Positions 7,373 to 15,259 of a DNA stretch of 32,792 nt are shown here, piece by piece (positions within the stretch are counted from its first letter, which is position 1; every line of letters starts with the position of its first letter). The translations under genes and the position numbers were made by a program. The DNA comes from Streptomyces kronopolitis (GTDB taxonomy: Bacteria > Actinomycetota > Actinomycetes > Streptomycetales > Streptomycetaceae). The stretch is from contig NZ_BMND01000052.1 of assembly GCF_014646275.1 (NCBI RefSeq), positions 1-32,792 of the forward strand, in the 5' to 3' direction. The notes beneath the pieces are model-generated. The model did no database searches, had not been told where the DNA came from, and saw only the letters and a list, made by a program, of their open reading frames with translations.

Positions 7373-7987
7373 ATGGCCATCTCCGATGACCTCCGCAAGA
7401 CCCTGACCGACGCCACCCCGCTGTACGCGCTGGCCGGCACCGTCGACCTGGCGGCCGAGAAGCTCGGCGAGGTGCCGCAGCTCGTCGAGAAGATCCGCGC
7501 CGAGGCGCCCAAGCACTTCGACTCCGTGCGCAGCACCGACCCCAAGGACGTCCAGGCCCTGGTCAGCAAGCAGGCCAAGGACGCCCAGGAGCGGCTGTCG
7601 GAGCTGCTGGGCTCGCTGGACGGCGACATCAAGAAGGTCCGCGACCAGGCGCAGGAGCTGGCGCTGCAGAGCGTGGGCCGCGCCGCCGAGGCCGTCGTGC
7701 GGGCCCGTGAGGGCTACGAGGAGCTGGCCGAGCGCGGCCGCGGCGCGGTGGCGACCTGGCGCGGCGAGGCCGCCGACCAGGTCGAGGACCTCGCGGTGGC
7801 GATCGAGCCGGAGCCGGCGCCGAAGCAGGCGCCCAAGAACTCCCCGAAGCCGCAGGCCACCAACGGGGCCAAGGCGCAGGCCAAGGCCACCCCGGCGACC
7901 CAGCCCAAGCCCGCCGCACCGAAGAAGCCGGTCGCGCAGCGCAAGCCGGCGCCGGTGAAGAAGAGCACTCCGCCGTCCGCGAAGTGA
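7373..7987 (+). CDS. HbhA-like alpha-helical protein with lysine/proline/alanine-rich tail, 204 aa
   Basis: Residues 1-140 are almost wholly helix-forming and charged (DLAAEKLGEVPQLVEKIRAE, then VSKQAKDAQERLSELLGSLD) and predict a long coiled coil. Residues 145-204 are a low-complexity Lys/Pro/Ala tail of KPAAPKKPV type. This matches the layout of mycobacterial heparin-binding haemagglutinin, a surface or lipid-droplet-associated adhesin; in Streptomyces the role is not established. No signal peptide or membrane segment is seen. A very strong AGGAGG precedes the ATG, suggesting high expression. It follows the XRE gene by 33 bases. Confidence 0.82.
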   Translation: MAISDDLRKTLTDATPLYALAGTVDLAAEKLGEVPQLVEKIRAEAPKHFDSVRSTDPKDVQALVSKQAKDAQERLSELLGSLDGDIKKVRDQAQELALQSVGRAAEAVVRAREGYEELAERGRGAVATWRGEAADQVEDLAVAIEPEPAPKQAPKNSPKPQATNGAKAQAKATPATQPKPAAPKKPVAQRKPAPVKKSTPPSAK

Positions 7988-8023
7988 GCACGCTGTGACG
8001 TCACTCACTCTTCGGTGAGGGCG

Positions 8024-8082
8024 CCGTACCCGGACAACGGGCCGGGCACACTTCGGGTGCCCGGCCCGTTGTCCGGGTACGG
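8024..8082 (+). terminator. 26-bp perfect hairpin with UUCG loop
   Basis: Arms at 8024-8049 and 8057-8082 are perfectly complementary over 26 bp. The loop contains C-TTCG-G (8051-8056), the exceptionally stable cUUCGg tetraloop, with one bulged A. A smaller hairpin CTCAC...GTGAG (8004-8019), also with TTCG, precedes it. It lies between the HbhA-like gene and the DUF2516 gene and would terminate the XRE/HbhA-like operon. Confidence 0.9.
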
Positions 8083-8145
8083 TGGGGCGGCACGGGCGGC
8101 AGACGGCCGTGCCGGACCGGGACGAACACGACTGGCGAACGGGCG

Positions 8146-8499
8146 GTGGACGGCGTGCTGATTTACGGGTTCCAGAGCATTCTGAGCTGGGTGCAGCTCG
8201 CCCTGGGCGTCTATGCCGCCGTGATGCTGATCGATGCCGCCGTGCGCCGCGAGGACGCCTACCGCGCCGCGAGCAAGCAGACCAAGGGCATGTGGCTGAT
8301 CTTCCTCGCGCTGGCCACGGCGCTGCTGTTCATTCTGCCGATCATGTCGTTCCTGCCGGTCATCGGCGTGATCGCGGTGATCGTCTACACCGTTGACGTG
8401 CGGCCCGCGCTCCGGGAGGTCTCCGGTGGCGGCAGCGGCCCGCGCCGCGGGGGCTCCAGCTCGGACGGGCCGTACGGCCCCTTCAACGGCGGGCGCTGA
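8146..8499 (+). CDS. DUF2516 family membrane protein, 117 aa
   Basis: Small inner-membrane protein typical of actinobacteria. Hydrophobic segments lie at residues 5-30 (LIYGFQSILSWVQLALGVYA) and 49-84 (MWLIFLALATALLFILPIMS and on). A Gly/Ser/Arg-rich cytoplasmic tail follows. The conserved pattern IDAAVRREDAYRAASKQTKG between the helices is characteristic of DUF2516. No function is known. The GTG at 8146 is the best start; the ribosome site is weak. Confidence 0.85.
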   Translation: MDGVLIYGFQSILSWVQLALGVYAAVMLIDAAVRREDAYRAASKQTKGMWLIFLALATALLFILPIMSFLPVIGVIAVIVYTVDVRPALREVSGGGSGPRRGGSSSDGPYGPFNGGR

Positions 8500-8568
8500 G
8501 CCCACCCGGCCGGGCCCCGGCCCCCGCTTCCCCGCAGCAGGCCGGCGACGGTCTCCCGCGGCGGTGCG

Positions 8569-9999
8569 TCAGCTGCGGTCCAGCAGCAGCACGGCGACAT
8601 CGTCCGTCAGCTCGCCGCCGTTGAGATCGCGTACTTCCCTGACGGAGGCGTCCAGCAGCTCCTCGCCGCTGAGGCCGTCCGCCATCTTGCGGCTGACCAG
8701 CTCGGTCATGCCCTCCTGGCCGAGGCGCTGGTTGCCCACCCCGATGCGGCCCTCGATCAGCCCGTCGGTGTACATCATCAGGCTCCAGGAGCCGCCCAGT
8801 TCGACCTGCCGGCGCGGCCAGCGGGCGTGCGGCAGCAGGCCGAGCGCCGGCCCGCCGAACTCGTAGGGCAGCAGCCGCGGGCCCTCGCCGGCCCGGGCCA
8901 GCAGCGGTGCGGGGTGGCCGGCCAGGCACAGCCCGGCGCGGCGGCCGTCCGCGGAGATGTCGACGGTGCACAGCGTCGCGAAGATCTCGTCGTCCGCGCA
9001 CTCGTGCTCCAGCACCTTCTGCAGGGTGGCGAGCAGTTCGTCACCGGACAGGCCGGCGAAGGTCAGCGCCCGCCAGGCGATCCGCAGCTCGACGCCGAGG
9101 GCGGCCTCGTCCGGGCCGTGGCCGCAGACGTCGCCGATCATCGCGTGGACGGTGCCGTCCGGGGTGCGGACGGTGTCGTAGAAGTCGCCGCCGAGCAGCG
9201 CACGGCTGCGGCCGGGGCGGTAGCAGGCGGCGAAGCGCAGGTCGGAGCCGTCGAGCAGGGGCGTGGGCAGCAGGCCCCGCTCCAGCCGGGCATTCTCCTG
9301 GGCGAGCATCCGCGACTCGGTGAGCTGGCGCTGGGCCAGGTCGGCGCGTTTGCGTTCGACGGCGTAGCGGACCGCGCGGCTGAGCACCGCGCCGTCCAGT
9401 TCGTCCCGGAAGAGGTAGTCCTGGGCGCCGACGCGTACGGCGTCGGCGGCGCGCTCGGCGTCCGTCTCGTAGGTCAGGACGAGGACGGCGTGCGACGGCG
9501 CGAGCCGCAGGACGTCGCGCAGAACGCCCAGTTCGTCCCCTTCTGCGGCGTGCCCGTCCCGCTCCGCGCGGTCCTCGGGGGCCTGCGGGGACAGGTCGAG
9601 CAGGATGCAGTGCACATCGTCGGTGAGCAGCCGCGACGCCTCGGTGAGGTTGCGGGCGGTGCGCAGGCGCACCTTGCGCCCCGCCCAGTCCCACATCTCG
9701 GGGACATGACTGTTGGGGTCCTCGCCGATGAGGAGCAGGGTCAGGCCCTGGTGGGTCGTTCCGTGGTCGGCTGAAATTCGACGGTCGGCCGACTGCGGGA
9801 GGGCGGGCTCACCGAGGCCCTGCGCCGCCGGCCGGTCCTCCTGGGCGGCGGCGGGAGCCGGGGCGCGGACGCCCTGGGCCGTCGCGTCCCCCGCGCCCGG
9901 CGCCTGGGCGACCCGCGCGGTTTCCGCGCAGGGGTCGTCCACCGGTCCTGCCTGGTGCGGCAGCACGACCGTCCGCTGGTGCGGTACGGGTACGGGCAT
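8569..9999 (-). CDS. Receiver-PP2C (SpoIIE/RsbU-type) serine phosphatase, 476 aa
   Basis: Two-domain signalling protein. A disordered Ala/Pro-rich leader (1-84) precedes a response-regulator receiver domain (about 86-215) with acidic pair Glu93-Asp94 and phosphoacceptor Asp135 (CILLDLS); the usual lysine is Arg198 (DYLFRDE). A helix (VERKRADLAQRQLTESRMLA, 214-233) links to a PP2C phosphatase (about 240-476) with GGDFYD (270-275), GDVCGHG (289-295), MMYTDGLIEGR (408-418) and LTDDVAVLLL (464-473), the metal-binding motifs. Such enzymes dephosphorylate anti-sigma-factor antagonists in stress or development switches; no antagonist gene is adjacent. ATG 9999 follows GGAAGGAAG. Probably monocistronic. 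Confidence 0.9.
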   Translation of the reverse strand: MPVPVPHQRTVVLPHQAGPVDDPCAETARVAQAPGAGDATAQGVRAPAPAAAQEDRPAAQGLGEPALPQSADRRISADHGTTHQGLTLLLIGEDPNSHVPEMWDWAGRKVRLRTARNLTEASRLLTDDVHCILLDLSPQAPEDRAERDGHAAEGDELGVLRDVLRLAPSHAVLVLTYETDAERAADAVRVGAQDYLFRDELDGAVLSRAVRYAVERKRADLAQRQLTESRMLAQENARLERGLLPTPLLDGSDLRFAACYRPGRSRALLGGDFYDTVRTPDGTVHAMIGDVCGHGPDEAALGVELRIAWRALTFAGLSGDELLATLQKVLEHECADDEIFATLCTVDISADGRRAGLCLAGHPAPLLARAGEGPRLLPYEFGGPALGLLPHARWPRRQVELGGSWSLMMYTDGLIEGRIGVGNQRLGQEGMTELVSRKMADGLSGEELLDASVREVRDLNGGELTDDVAVLLLDRS

Positions 10000-10296
10000 C
10001 GGTCTGCTTCCTTCCCTCCCCCCGAGGGGTGCGGCGGGGCACCGACGGTGCGCCACCGTGCCCGGGTCCCGTCGTCCATCGGTCGAATGGATCGGGTGGC
10101 ACCGGGCACTGACAGGCGACCATAGCGTCAGTACGGAGTGGGATGGAATGCCCGGCGGCAATCGGCCAACGCCATATGCCGCGACCGATAAGCCATTTGA
10201 CCTGGAGAGGGTGGAATGCGGAATGACGAACATCACCCCGCTTGAGTGCATTCAGCAACGCGACGGCGACCCTCAGAGAGCAAACAAACAGGTCAT
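10000..10296. other. 297-bp gap between the PP2C gene and the NlpC/P60 gene
   Basis: No convincing gene. It holds the upstream region of the minus-strand PP2C gene and the downstream region of the minus-strand NlpC/P60 gene. The part from about 10160 to 10300 is more AT-rich than its surroundings. A 29-codon frame on the plus strand at 10223-10312 has poor codon bias and was rejected. No clear terminator hairpin was found after the NlpC/P60 gene. Confidence 0.5.
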
Positions 10297-11469
10297 TTAT
10301 CGCCGGGTGTGAGCCGCGCCATCGTCTCCGGCATCACCGTCGGGGCGTACGACACCGAGGATCGGCATCGAACCGGCACCGGTGATCGTCACCTGCCGGC
10401 CGGGGCGCGGCGCATGCACAATCGCGCCGTCACCGAGATACATCCCGACATGACTGGCATCGGAGAAATAAATAATCAGATCGCCCGGCCGCATGTCCTT
10501 GAGGTCGACCCGGGGAAGTTGCCGCCACTGTTCCTGTGAGGTCCGCGGAATCGTCCGGCCGGCGGCCTGCCACGACCGCAGGGTCAGCCCGGAGCAGTCG
10601 AAGGTGTCCGGCCCTTCCGCGCCCCACACATAGTCCTTGCCGATCTGCGCGGTGGCGTACGAAATCGCCTTCTTGCCGTCGGCCGAGGCCTTGTTGCTGA
10701 TGTCTTTGAGGATGCCGGAGTCGAGCCACTTCTGCTGCTCGCGGAAGGCCTGCGCGTCCTCCAGCTTCTTCAGCCGGTCCTTTTCCTTGGCGGCCAGCCG
10801 GGATTCCAGCTGCTTTGCCTCATCGATCTGCTTCTTGATGTCCCGCTGAGCGCTTTCCTTCTTCTTGCGGTTCGCCTCCAGCTTCTCCCAGCGGTCCGTG
10901 GCGGAGTCCGAATACCGCTGCAAGTCGCCTTTGAGATGCGCCAGTTGGCTGACCACTCGCTTTGCGGCGAGCTGTCCCTTCCGGGCCAGGGTGGCGTTGT
11001 CGAGAAAGCCGGCCGGATCGGCGTTCAGCATCAGTTTCGCCTCGGCGGGCAGCCCGCCGCCGCGGTACTGGGCGCTGGCCAGCGCGCCCGCCTGCCGCTT
11101 GAGAGCGGACAATTTCTGCTGGGTGGTGTCGATAGTGCGCGCCAGCTGGACGATTTCCTTCTGCTGGACGTCGACCTGTTCCTTCGCGGCGTTATAGGCG
11201 TCGGTGGCCTGCTCGGCCTTGCGGTACAGGGCGTCGATCTTCTTGCGCACCTCGTCGAGGTGGCGGGCCTCGGCGTCCGCGGGCCTCACCGGGTCCGCGG
11301 CCGGGCTCCTGCGGGCCTGGGCGTGAGCGGTCGCCGCCGTGCCGCCGAGCAGCCCCGTCACGCACAGGACGACGGCGGTGCACGCCATCAGCCGGCCGCC
11401 CCGCCCGCCCCGCCCGCCCGGAGCTCCCGGAACATCCCGAACGCCCTGCCGTGCCCCCTGGCTCCCCAC
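10297..11469 (-). CDS. Secreted NlpC/P60 peptidoglycan endopeptidase with coiled coil (RipA-like), 390 aa
   Basis: Exported cell-wall hydrolase cutting the peptide stem of peptidoglycan. An N-terminal signal with hydrophobic core ACTAVVLCVTGLLGGTAATA (29-48) ends AHA-Q near residue 50. Residues 68-255 are a long Lys/Glu/Gln coiled coil, as in RipA-like proteins. The catalytic domain (about 265-375) has Cys292 (FDCSG), His340 (ASHVGMYLG) and His352 (VHAPR). GTG 11469 was chosen because GGAGG lies six bases upstream; GTG 11493 and ATG 11388 are alternatives. Divergent from pstS over a 325-bp region containing PHO boxes, so phosphate control is possible but unproven. Confidence 0.9.
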   Translation of the reverse strand: MGSQGARQGVRDVPGAPGGRGGRGGRLMACTAVVLCVTGLLGGTAATAHAQARRSPAADPVRPADAEARHLDEVRKKIDALYRKAEQATDAYNAAKEQVDVQQKEIVQLARTIDTTQQKLSALKRQAGALASAQYRGGGLPAEAKLMLNADPAGFLDNATLARKGQLAAKRVVSQLAHLKGDLQRYSDSATDRWEKLEANRKKKESAQRDIKKQIDEAKQLESRLAAKEKDRLKKLEDAQAFREQQKWLDSGILKDISNKASADGKKAISYATAQIGKDYVWGAEGPDTFDCSGLTLRSWQAAGRTIPRTSQEQWRQLPRVDLKDMRPGDLIIYFSDASHVGMYLGDGAIVHAPRPGRQVTITGAGSMPILGVVRPDGDAGDDGAAHTRR

Positions 11470-11794
11470 CAGCCACCTCCGGTCGTTGCGCACGCATTCG
11501 CGACGTCTCAGGCGCGGATGCTGCCATACCGGCCGGTAATCCAACAGGGCGACGTGCCGGTTTCCACCCCTCGGACGGCACTTATCGGCCCGCACTCAGC
11601 CGATGGCCGAGGTTCACCCTGCGTTCACTCTCCTCCATCGGCCGCTTCACCTGATCTACCTAATTTCAGCCCTACCGAGTGCGCGTCCCCCATGGCACAA
11701 GCGCAGTACGGCCGGCTTCCGCCGTGAACGCGGCAGCCATCCCACACTCACGCACGCCGACGAAGCGGCGCGCCCCAGGAAGGAACTCTCGACA
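11470..11794. other. Divergent intergenic region NlpC/P60 - pstS
   Basis: This 325-bp region contains no gene. It holds the PHO boxes (11612-11651), a possible pstS -10 around CTACCTAATTT (11656-11666), the pstS leader with AGGAAGGA (11777-11784), and on the other side the GGAGG of the NlpC/P60 gene. No riboswitch could be recognised by eye. Confidence 0.6.
11612..11651 (+). promoter_or_regulatory. PHO box (PhoP direct repeats) of pstS
   Basis: Direct repeat units GTTCACC (11612), GTTCACT (11623) and CTTCACC (11645) begin at 11-base steps (0, +11, +33). A degenerate unit occupies the +22 position. This is the consensus and spacing of Streptomyces PhoP sites. It lies about 145-180 bases before the pstS start, consistent with PhoP-dependent activation under phosphate limitation. 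Confidence 0.88.
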
Positions 11795-12913
11795 GTGAAG
11801 CTTCAGCGCAAGAACCGGGTTCGCGCCCTCGCCGTTGGCGCTCTCGCCGTCTCCGGTGCCCTGGCCCTGACCGCGTGCGGCTCCGACGACACCTCCGGCG
11901 GTGGCGCCGCCGCCGCCAAGACGTCGAACATCAAGTGTGACGGCAAGGGCAAGCTGCTCGCGTCCGGCTCGTCCGCGCAGAAGAACGCCATGGACGTCTG
12001 GGTGCAGAACTACTCGGGCGCCTGCAAGAGCACCGAGATCAACTACCAGCCGACGGGCTCCGGCGCCGGCGTCACGACCTTCCTGCAGGGCCAGACCGCC
12101 TTCGCGGGCTCCGACTCGGCCCTCAAGCCCGACGAGATCGCCAAGTCCAAGAAGGTCTGCAAGAACGGCCAGGCGGTCGACCTGCCGATGGTCGGCGGCC
12201 CGATCGCGGTCGGCTACAACGTCCCCGGCGCGGACAACCTCGTGCTGGACGCCCCGACCCTGGCGAAGATCTTCGACTCGAAGATCACCAAGTGGAACGA
12301 CGCCGCGATCAAGAAGCTGAACCCGGGCGCCAAGCTCCCGGACCTCAAGATCCAGGCGTTCCACCGCTCGGACGACTCGGGCACCACCGACAACTTCACC
12401 AAGTACCTCAAGGGCGCCGCCCCGGGTGACTGGAAGCACGAGCCGGCGAAGAAGTGGGAAGGCACCGGCGGCCAGGCGGCCTCCGGCTCGGCCGGCGTCT
12501 CCTCGCAGGTCAAGCAGACCGCCGGGGCGATCTCCTACTTCGAGCTGTCCTACGCGACGGCCGGCAAGATCCCCACGGTCAAGCTGAACACCGGCGCCAA
12601 GCAGCCGGTCGACGCCACCGTCGACAACGCCTCGAAGGCCATCTCCGAGGCCAAGCAGGTCGGCAAGGGCGACGACCTGGCCCTGCAGCTCAACTACACC
12701 ACCAAGGCCGAGGGCGCCTACCCGATCACCCTGGTGACGTACGAGATCGCCTGCGACAAGGGCAACAAGGCCGAGACGCTGCCCGCCACCAAGTCCTTCC
12801 TGACCTACGTCGCCAGCAAGGACGGCCAGAGCACCCTCAAGGCCCTTGGCTACGCCCCGCTGCCCACCGAGATCGCCGACAAGGTGCGCGCAAGCGTCGC
12901 CAAGCTCTCCTGA
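11795..12913 (+). CDS. pstS: PstS, phosphate-binding lipoprotein of the high-affinity Pst ABC transporter
   Basis: Extracellular phosphate-binding protein, 372 aa, anchored by a lipobox LTAC with Cys28 after a short signal peptide (RALAVGALAVSGALALTACG). The PBP fold begins LLASGSSAQKNAMDVWVQNY; the phosphate-binding segments include the TGSGAG loop (about 77-82) and HRSDDSGTTDNF (about 190-201). Start GTG 11795 follows AGGAAGGA. First gene of pstSCAB, controlled by the PHO box upstream, and followed by strong hairpins that would let pstS mRNA accumulate over pstCAB. Identification is certain. Confidence 0.98.
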   Translation: MKLQRKNRVRALAVGALAVSGALALTACGSDDTSGGGAAAAKTSNIKCDGKGKLLASGSSAQKNAMDVWVQNYSGACKSTEINYQPTGSGAGVTTFLQGQTAFAGSDSALKPDEIAKSKKVCKNGQAVDLPMVGGPIAVGYNVPGADNLVLDAPTLAKIFDSKITKWNDAAIKKLNPGAKLPDLKIQAFHRSDDSGTTDNFTKYLKGAAPGDWKHEPAKKWEGTGGQAASGSAGVSSQVKQTAGAISYFELSYATAGKIPTVKLNTGAKQPVDATVDNASKAISEAKQVGKGDDLALQLNYTTKAEGAYPITLVTYEIACDKGNKAETLPATKSFLTYVASKDGQSTLKALGYAPLPTEIADKVRASVAKLS

Positions 12914-12919
12914 CCCACC

Positions 12920-12990
12920 GGGCGGCGGCCCACCGGCCGCCGTACGACCGAAGGGGCCCCCTCACAAGGGCCCCTTTCGGGCCGCCGCCC
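12920..12990 (+). terminator. Alternative hairpins between pstS and pstC (attenuator or stabiliser)
   Basis: A 12-bp perfect pairing joins 12920-12931 with 12979-12990. Inside it, CCGAAGGGGCCC (12948-12959) pairs with GGGCCCCTTTCGG (12968-12980) with one bulged base. The two helices compete for two bases at 12979-12980, and GGCGGC near 12921 can also pair locally with GCCGCC near 12936. Partial termination or 3'-end protection of pstS mRNA is the likely effect. Confidence 0.75.
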
Positions 12991-13045
12991 GTCCGGTGCA
13001 CCGCCGCGCCAGGAGCCCTCACCGGCTCCGCAGACCGGAGAATCC

Positions 13046-14044
13046 ATGAAGACACCCTCCTCCACGACCGACCTCCCGCCCCTGCCACCGCAGCACGACG
13101 GCTCCGCCGTCTCCGGCAAGGCGGTCCGCCCCGGCGACCGGATCTTCCTCGGGCTCTCCCGGGGCTCCGGCATCGCCCTGCTGGCGATCATGGCCGCGAT
13201 CGCGGTCTTCCTGACCTACCGCTCGGTGCTCGCCCTCTCGGGCGACAAGGCCAACTTCTTCACCACGCTGGACTGGAACGCCAGCGGGACCGACCCGAAG
13301 TTCGGCATCGCGGTGCTCGCCTTCGGCACCCTCGTCAGCTCGCTGGTCGCGATGCTGATAGCCGTGCCGGTCGCGGTCGGCATCGCGCTGTTCATCTCGC
13401 ACTACGCGCCGCGCAAGCTGTCCGCCCCGCTCAGCTACGTCATCGACCTGCTCGCCGCGGTGCCCAGCATCATCTACGGCCTGTGGGGTGCGCTGTTCCT
13501 CGTCCCGCATCTGAGCGGCCTCTACAGCTGGCTGGACGACTACCTCGGCTGGACCGGCATCTTCAGCTACGGCGGCGGGGCGGCCCGCTCGCTGTTCACC
13601 GTCGGCATCCTGCTGGCGATCATGATTCTGCCGATCGTCACCAGCGTCAGCCGTGAGGTCTTCCTCCAGGTCCCGAAGATGCACGAGGAGGCCGCGCTGG
13701 CCCTCGGCGCCACCCGCTGGGAAGTCATCCGGATGTCGGTGCTCCCCTTCGGCCGCTCCGGGATCATCAGCGCCTCCATGCTCGGTCTGGGCCGCGCGCT
13801 CGGCGAGACGATGGCCGTCGCCACGGTCCTGTCGCCCAGCTTCCTGATCAACACCAGCCTGCTGGACCCGGGCGGCGGCACCTTCGCCCAGAACATCGCC
13901 AGCAAGTTCAGCGAGGCCGACCAGTTCGGCCAGGACGCGCTGATCGCCTCCGGGCTCGTCCTCTTCGTGATCACGCTGCTCGTCAACGGCGCGGCCCGCC
14001 TGATCATCGCCCGCCGCAAGGAGTACTCGGGAGCCGCAGCATGA
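13046..14044 (+). CDS. pstC: PstC, Pst phosphate ABC transporter permease
   Basis: Integral membrane subunit, 332 aa, of the Pst phosphate importer. A hydrophilic N terminus is followed by about six membrane helices, among them IALLAIMAAIAVFLTYRSVL and LVSSLVAMLIAVPVAVGIAL. The ABC permease contact loop (EAALALGATRWEVIRMSVLP, about 214-233) matches the EAA motif that docks PstB. GGAGA precedes the ATG. It is separated from pstS by the hairpin region and overlaps pstA by four bases (ATGA), a sign of translational coupling. Confidence 0.97.
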   Translation: MKTPSSTTDLPPLPPQHDGSAVSGKAVRPGDRIFLGLSRGSGIALLAIMAAIAVFLTYRSVLALSGDKANFFTTLDWNASGTDPKFGIAVLAFGTLVSSLVAMLIAVPVAVGIALFISHYAPRKLSAPLSYVIDLLAAVPSIIYGLWGALFLVPHLSGLYSWLDDYLGWTGIFSYGGGAARSLFTVGILLAIMILPIVTSVSREVFLQVPKMHEEAALALGATRWEVIRMSVLPFGRSGIISASMLGLGRALGETMAVATVLSPSFLINTSLLDPGGGTFAQNIASKFSEADQFGQDALIASGLVLFVITLLVNGAARLIIARRKEYSGAAA

Positions 14045-15123
14045 GCGTCATGACCGGCCGTCACGCGGTCTCCGACGGCAGCAGCCCGCTGCCCGCCTCC
14101 CTCAAGCAGGCCCGGCTGCCGCGCTGGACCCCGCCGGCACTCGCCCTGGCCGCGGCCGGCGCGGGCTGCGGCATCGGCCTGGCCGCCGGCCTGGACAGCA
14201 CGGTCCAGTGGGGCCTGATCGCCGGCCTGCTCTTCGTCCTGGGCACGTTCGCGCTGGCCGCGGGCGTCGAGGGCACCCGGCAGGCCAAGGACCGGCTGGC
14301 CACCAGCCTGGTCTGGCTCTCCTTCCTGGTCGCCGTCGTCCCGCTGGCCTCCCTGCTGTGGGAGACCGTCGCCCGCGGCACCAAGGTCCTGGACGGCTAC
14401 TTCCTCTCCCACTCCATGGGCACCACCCCGGACGCCCTGCCCGGCGGCGGCATCTACCACGCGATCATCGGCACCCTGGAGCAGGTCGGCCTGGCCACCG
14501 CGATCGCCGCGCCGCTCGGCCTGCTCACCGCGATCTACCTCGTCGAATACGGCCGCGGCGCGCTCGCCCGGGCCGTCACCTTCTTCGTGGACGTCATGAC
14601 GGGCATCCCGTCGATCGTGGCCGGCCTGTTCATCCTGTCGGTGTGGATCCTGATCCTCGGCTTCGGCCCGTCCGGCTTCGCCGGTGCGATGGCGCTGGCG
14701 ATCCTGATGATGCCGGTCGTGGTCCGCTCCACCGAGGAGATGCTCAAGCTCGTCCCGAACGAGCTGCGCGAGGCGTCGCTGGCCCTGGGCGTGCCGAAGT
14801 GGCGCACCATCCTCAAGGTCGTGCTGCCGACGTCGATCGGCGGCATCACCACCGGCGTGATGCTCGCCATCGCCCGTATCACCGGCGAGACGGCGCCCGT
14901 GCTGCTCCTGGTCTGGGGCGCGAAGACGATCAACAACAACCCCTTCCAGGACGCCCAGCAGTCGCTTCCGCTCTACGTCTTCCAGCAGTGGCAGCAGGGT
15001 TCCGAGGCCTCCTACGACCGCGCCTGGGCCGCGGCGCTGGTCCTCATCGCCTTCGTGATGATCCTCAACCTGCTGGCCCGCGGCATCGCCCGCTGGAAGG
15101 CCCCCAGCGGAGGACGGCGTTGA
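14041..15123 (+). CDS. pstA: PstA, Pst phosphate ABC transporter permease
   Basis: Second permease subunit, 360 aa. Two N-terminal helices (about 30-75), not present in the shortest PstA proteins, precede the ABC permease core, which starts around GIYHAIIGTLEQVGLATAIA. Its EAA motif is LREASLALGVPKWRTILKVV (about 242-261). It pairs with PstC to form the membrane channel. The start overlaps the pstC stop as ATGA. It is followed by an unusually long 136-bp gap before pstB that contains a 7-bp hairpin (15142-15148 with 15158-15164). Confidence 0.97.
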   Translation: MSVMTGRHAVSDGSSPLPASLKQARLPRWTPPALALAAAGAGCGIGLAAGLDSTVQWGLIAGLLFVLGTFALAAGVEGTRQAKDRLATSLVWLSFLVAVVPLASLLWETVARGTKVLDGYFLSHSMGTTPDALPGGGIYHAIIGTLEQVGLATAIAAPLGLLTAIYLVEYGRGALARAVTFFVDVMTGIPSIVAGLFILSVWILILGFGPSGFAGAMALAILMMPVVVRSTEEMLKLVPNELREASLALGVPKWRTILKVVLPTSIGGITTGVMLAIARITGETAPVLLLVWGAKTINNNPFQDAQQSLPLYVFQQWQQGSEASYDRAWAAALVLIAFVMILNLLARGIARWKAPSGGRR

Positions 15124-15259
15124 GCCGCGGCCGCGGTCGCACGCATCCGGGGGACGAGGATGCGGCGCCCGCCCGGAGCCGACGCGAGACGACGTCCGAC
15201 CCTTTTGACGCAGCCCGGCCGCTGACCTGGCCCGGCGACAGAAAGAAGCAGTGATTTCC

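Noticed and set aside
10223..10312. 29-codon plus-strand frame in the gap before the NlpC/P60 gene
   Set aside because: AT-rich third positions, no well-spaced ribosome site and overlap with the end of a clear gene on the other strand.
15124..15259. Possible promoter (TTTTGACG) or small ORF in the pstA-pstB gap
   Set aside because: No -10 at suitable spacing and the 21-codon frame has no support; only a small hairpin can be stated.
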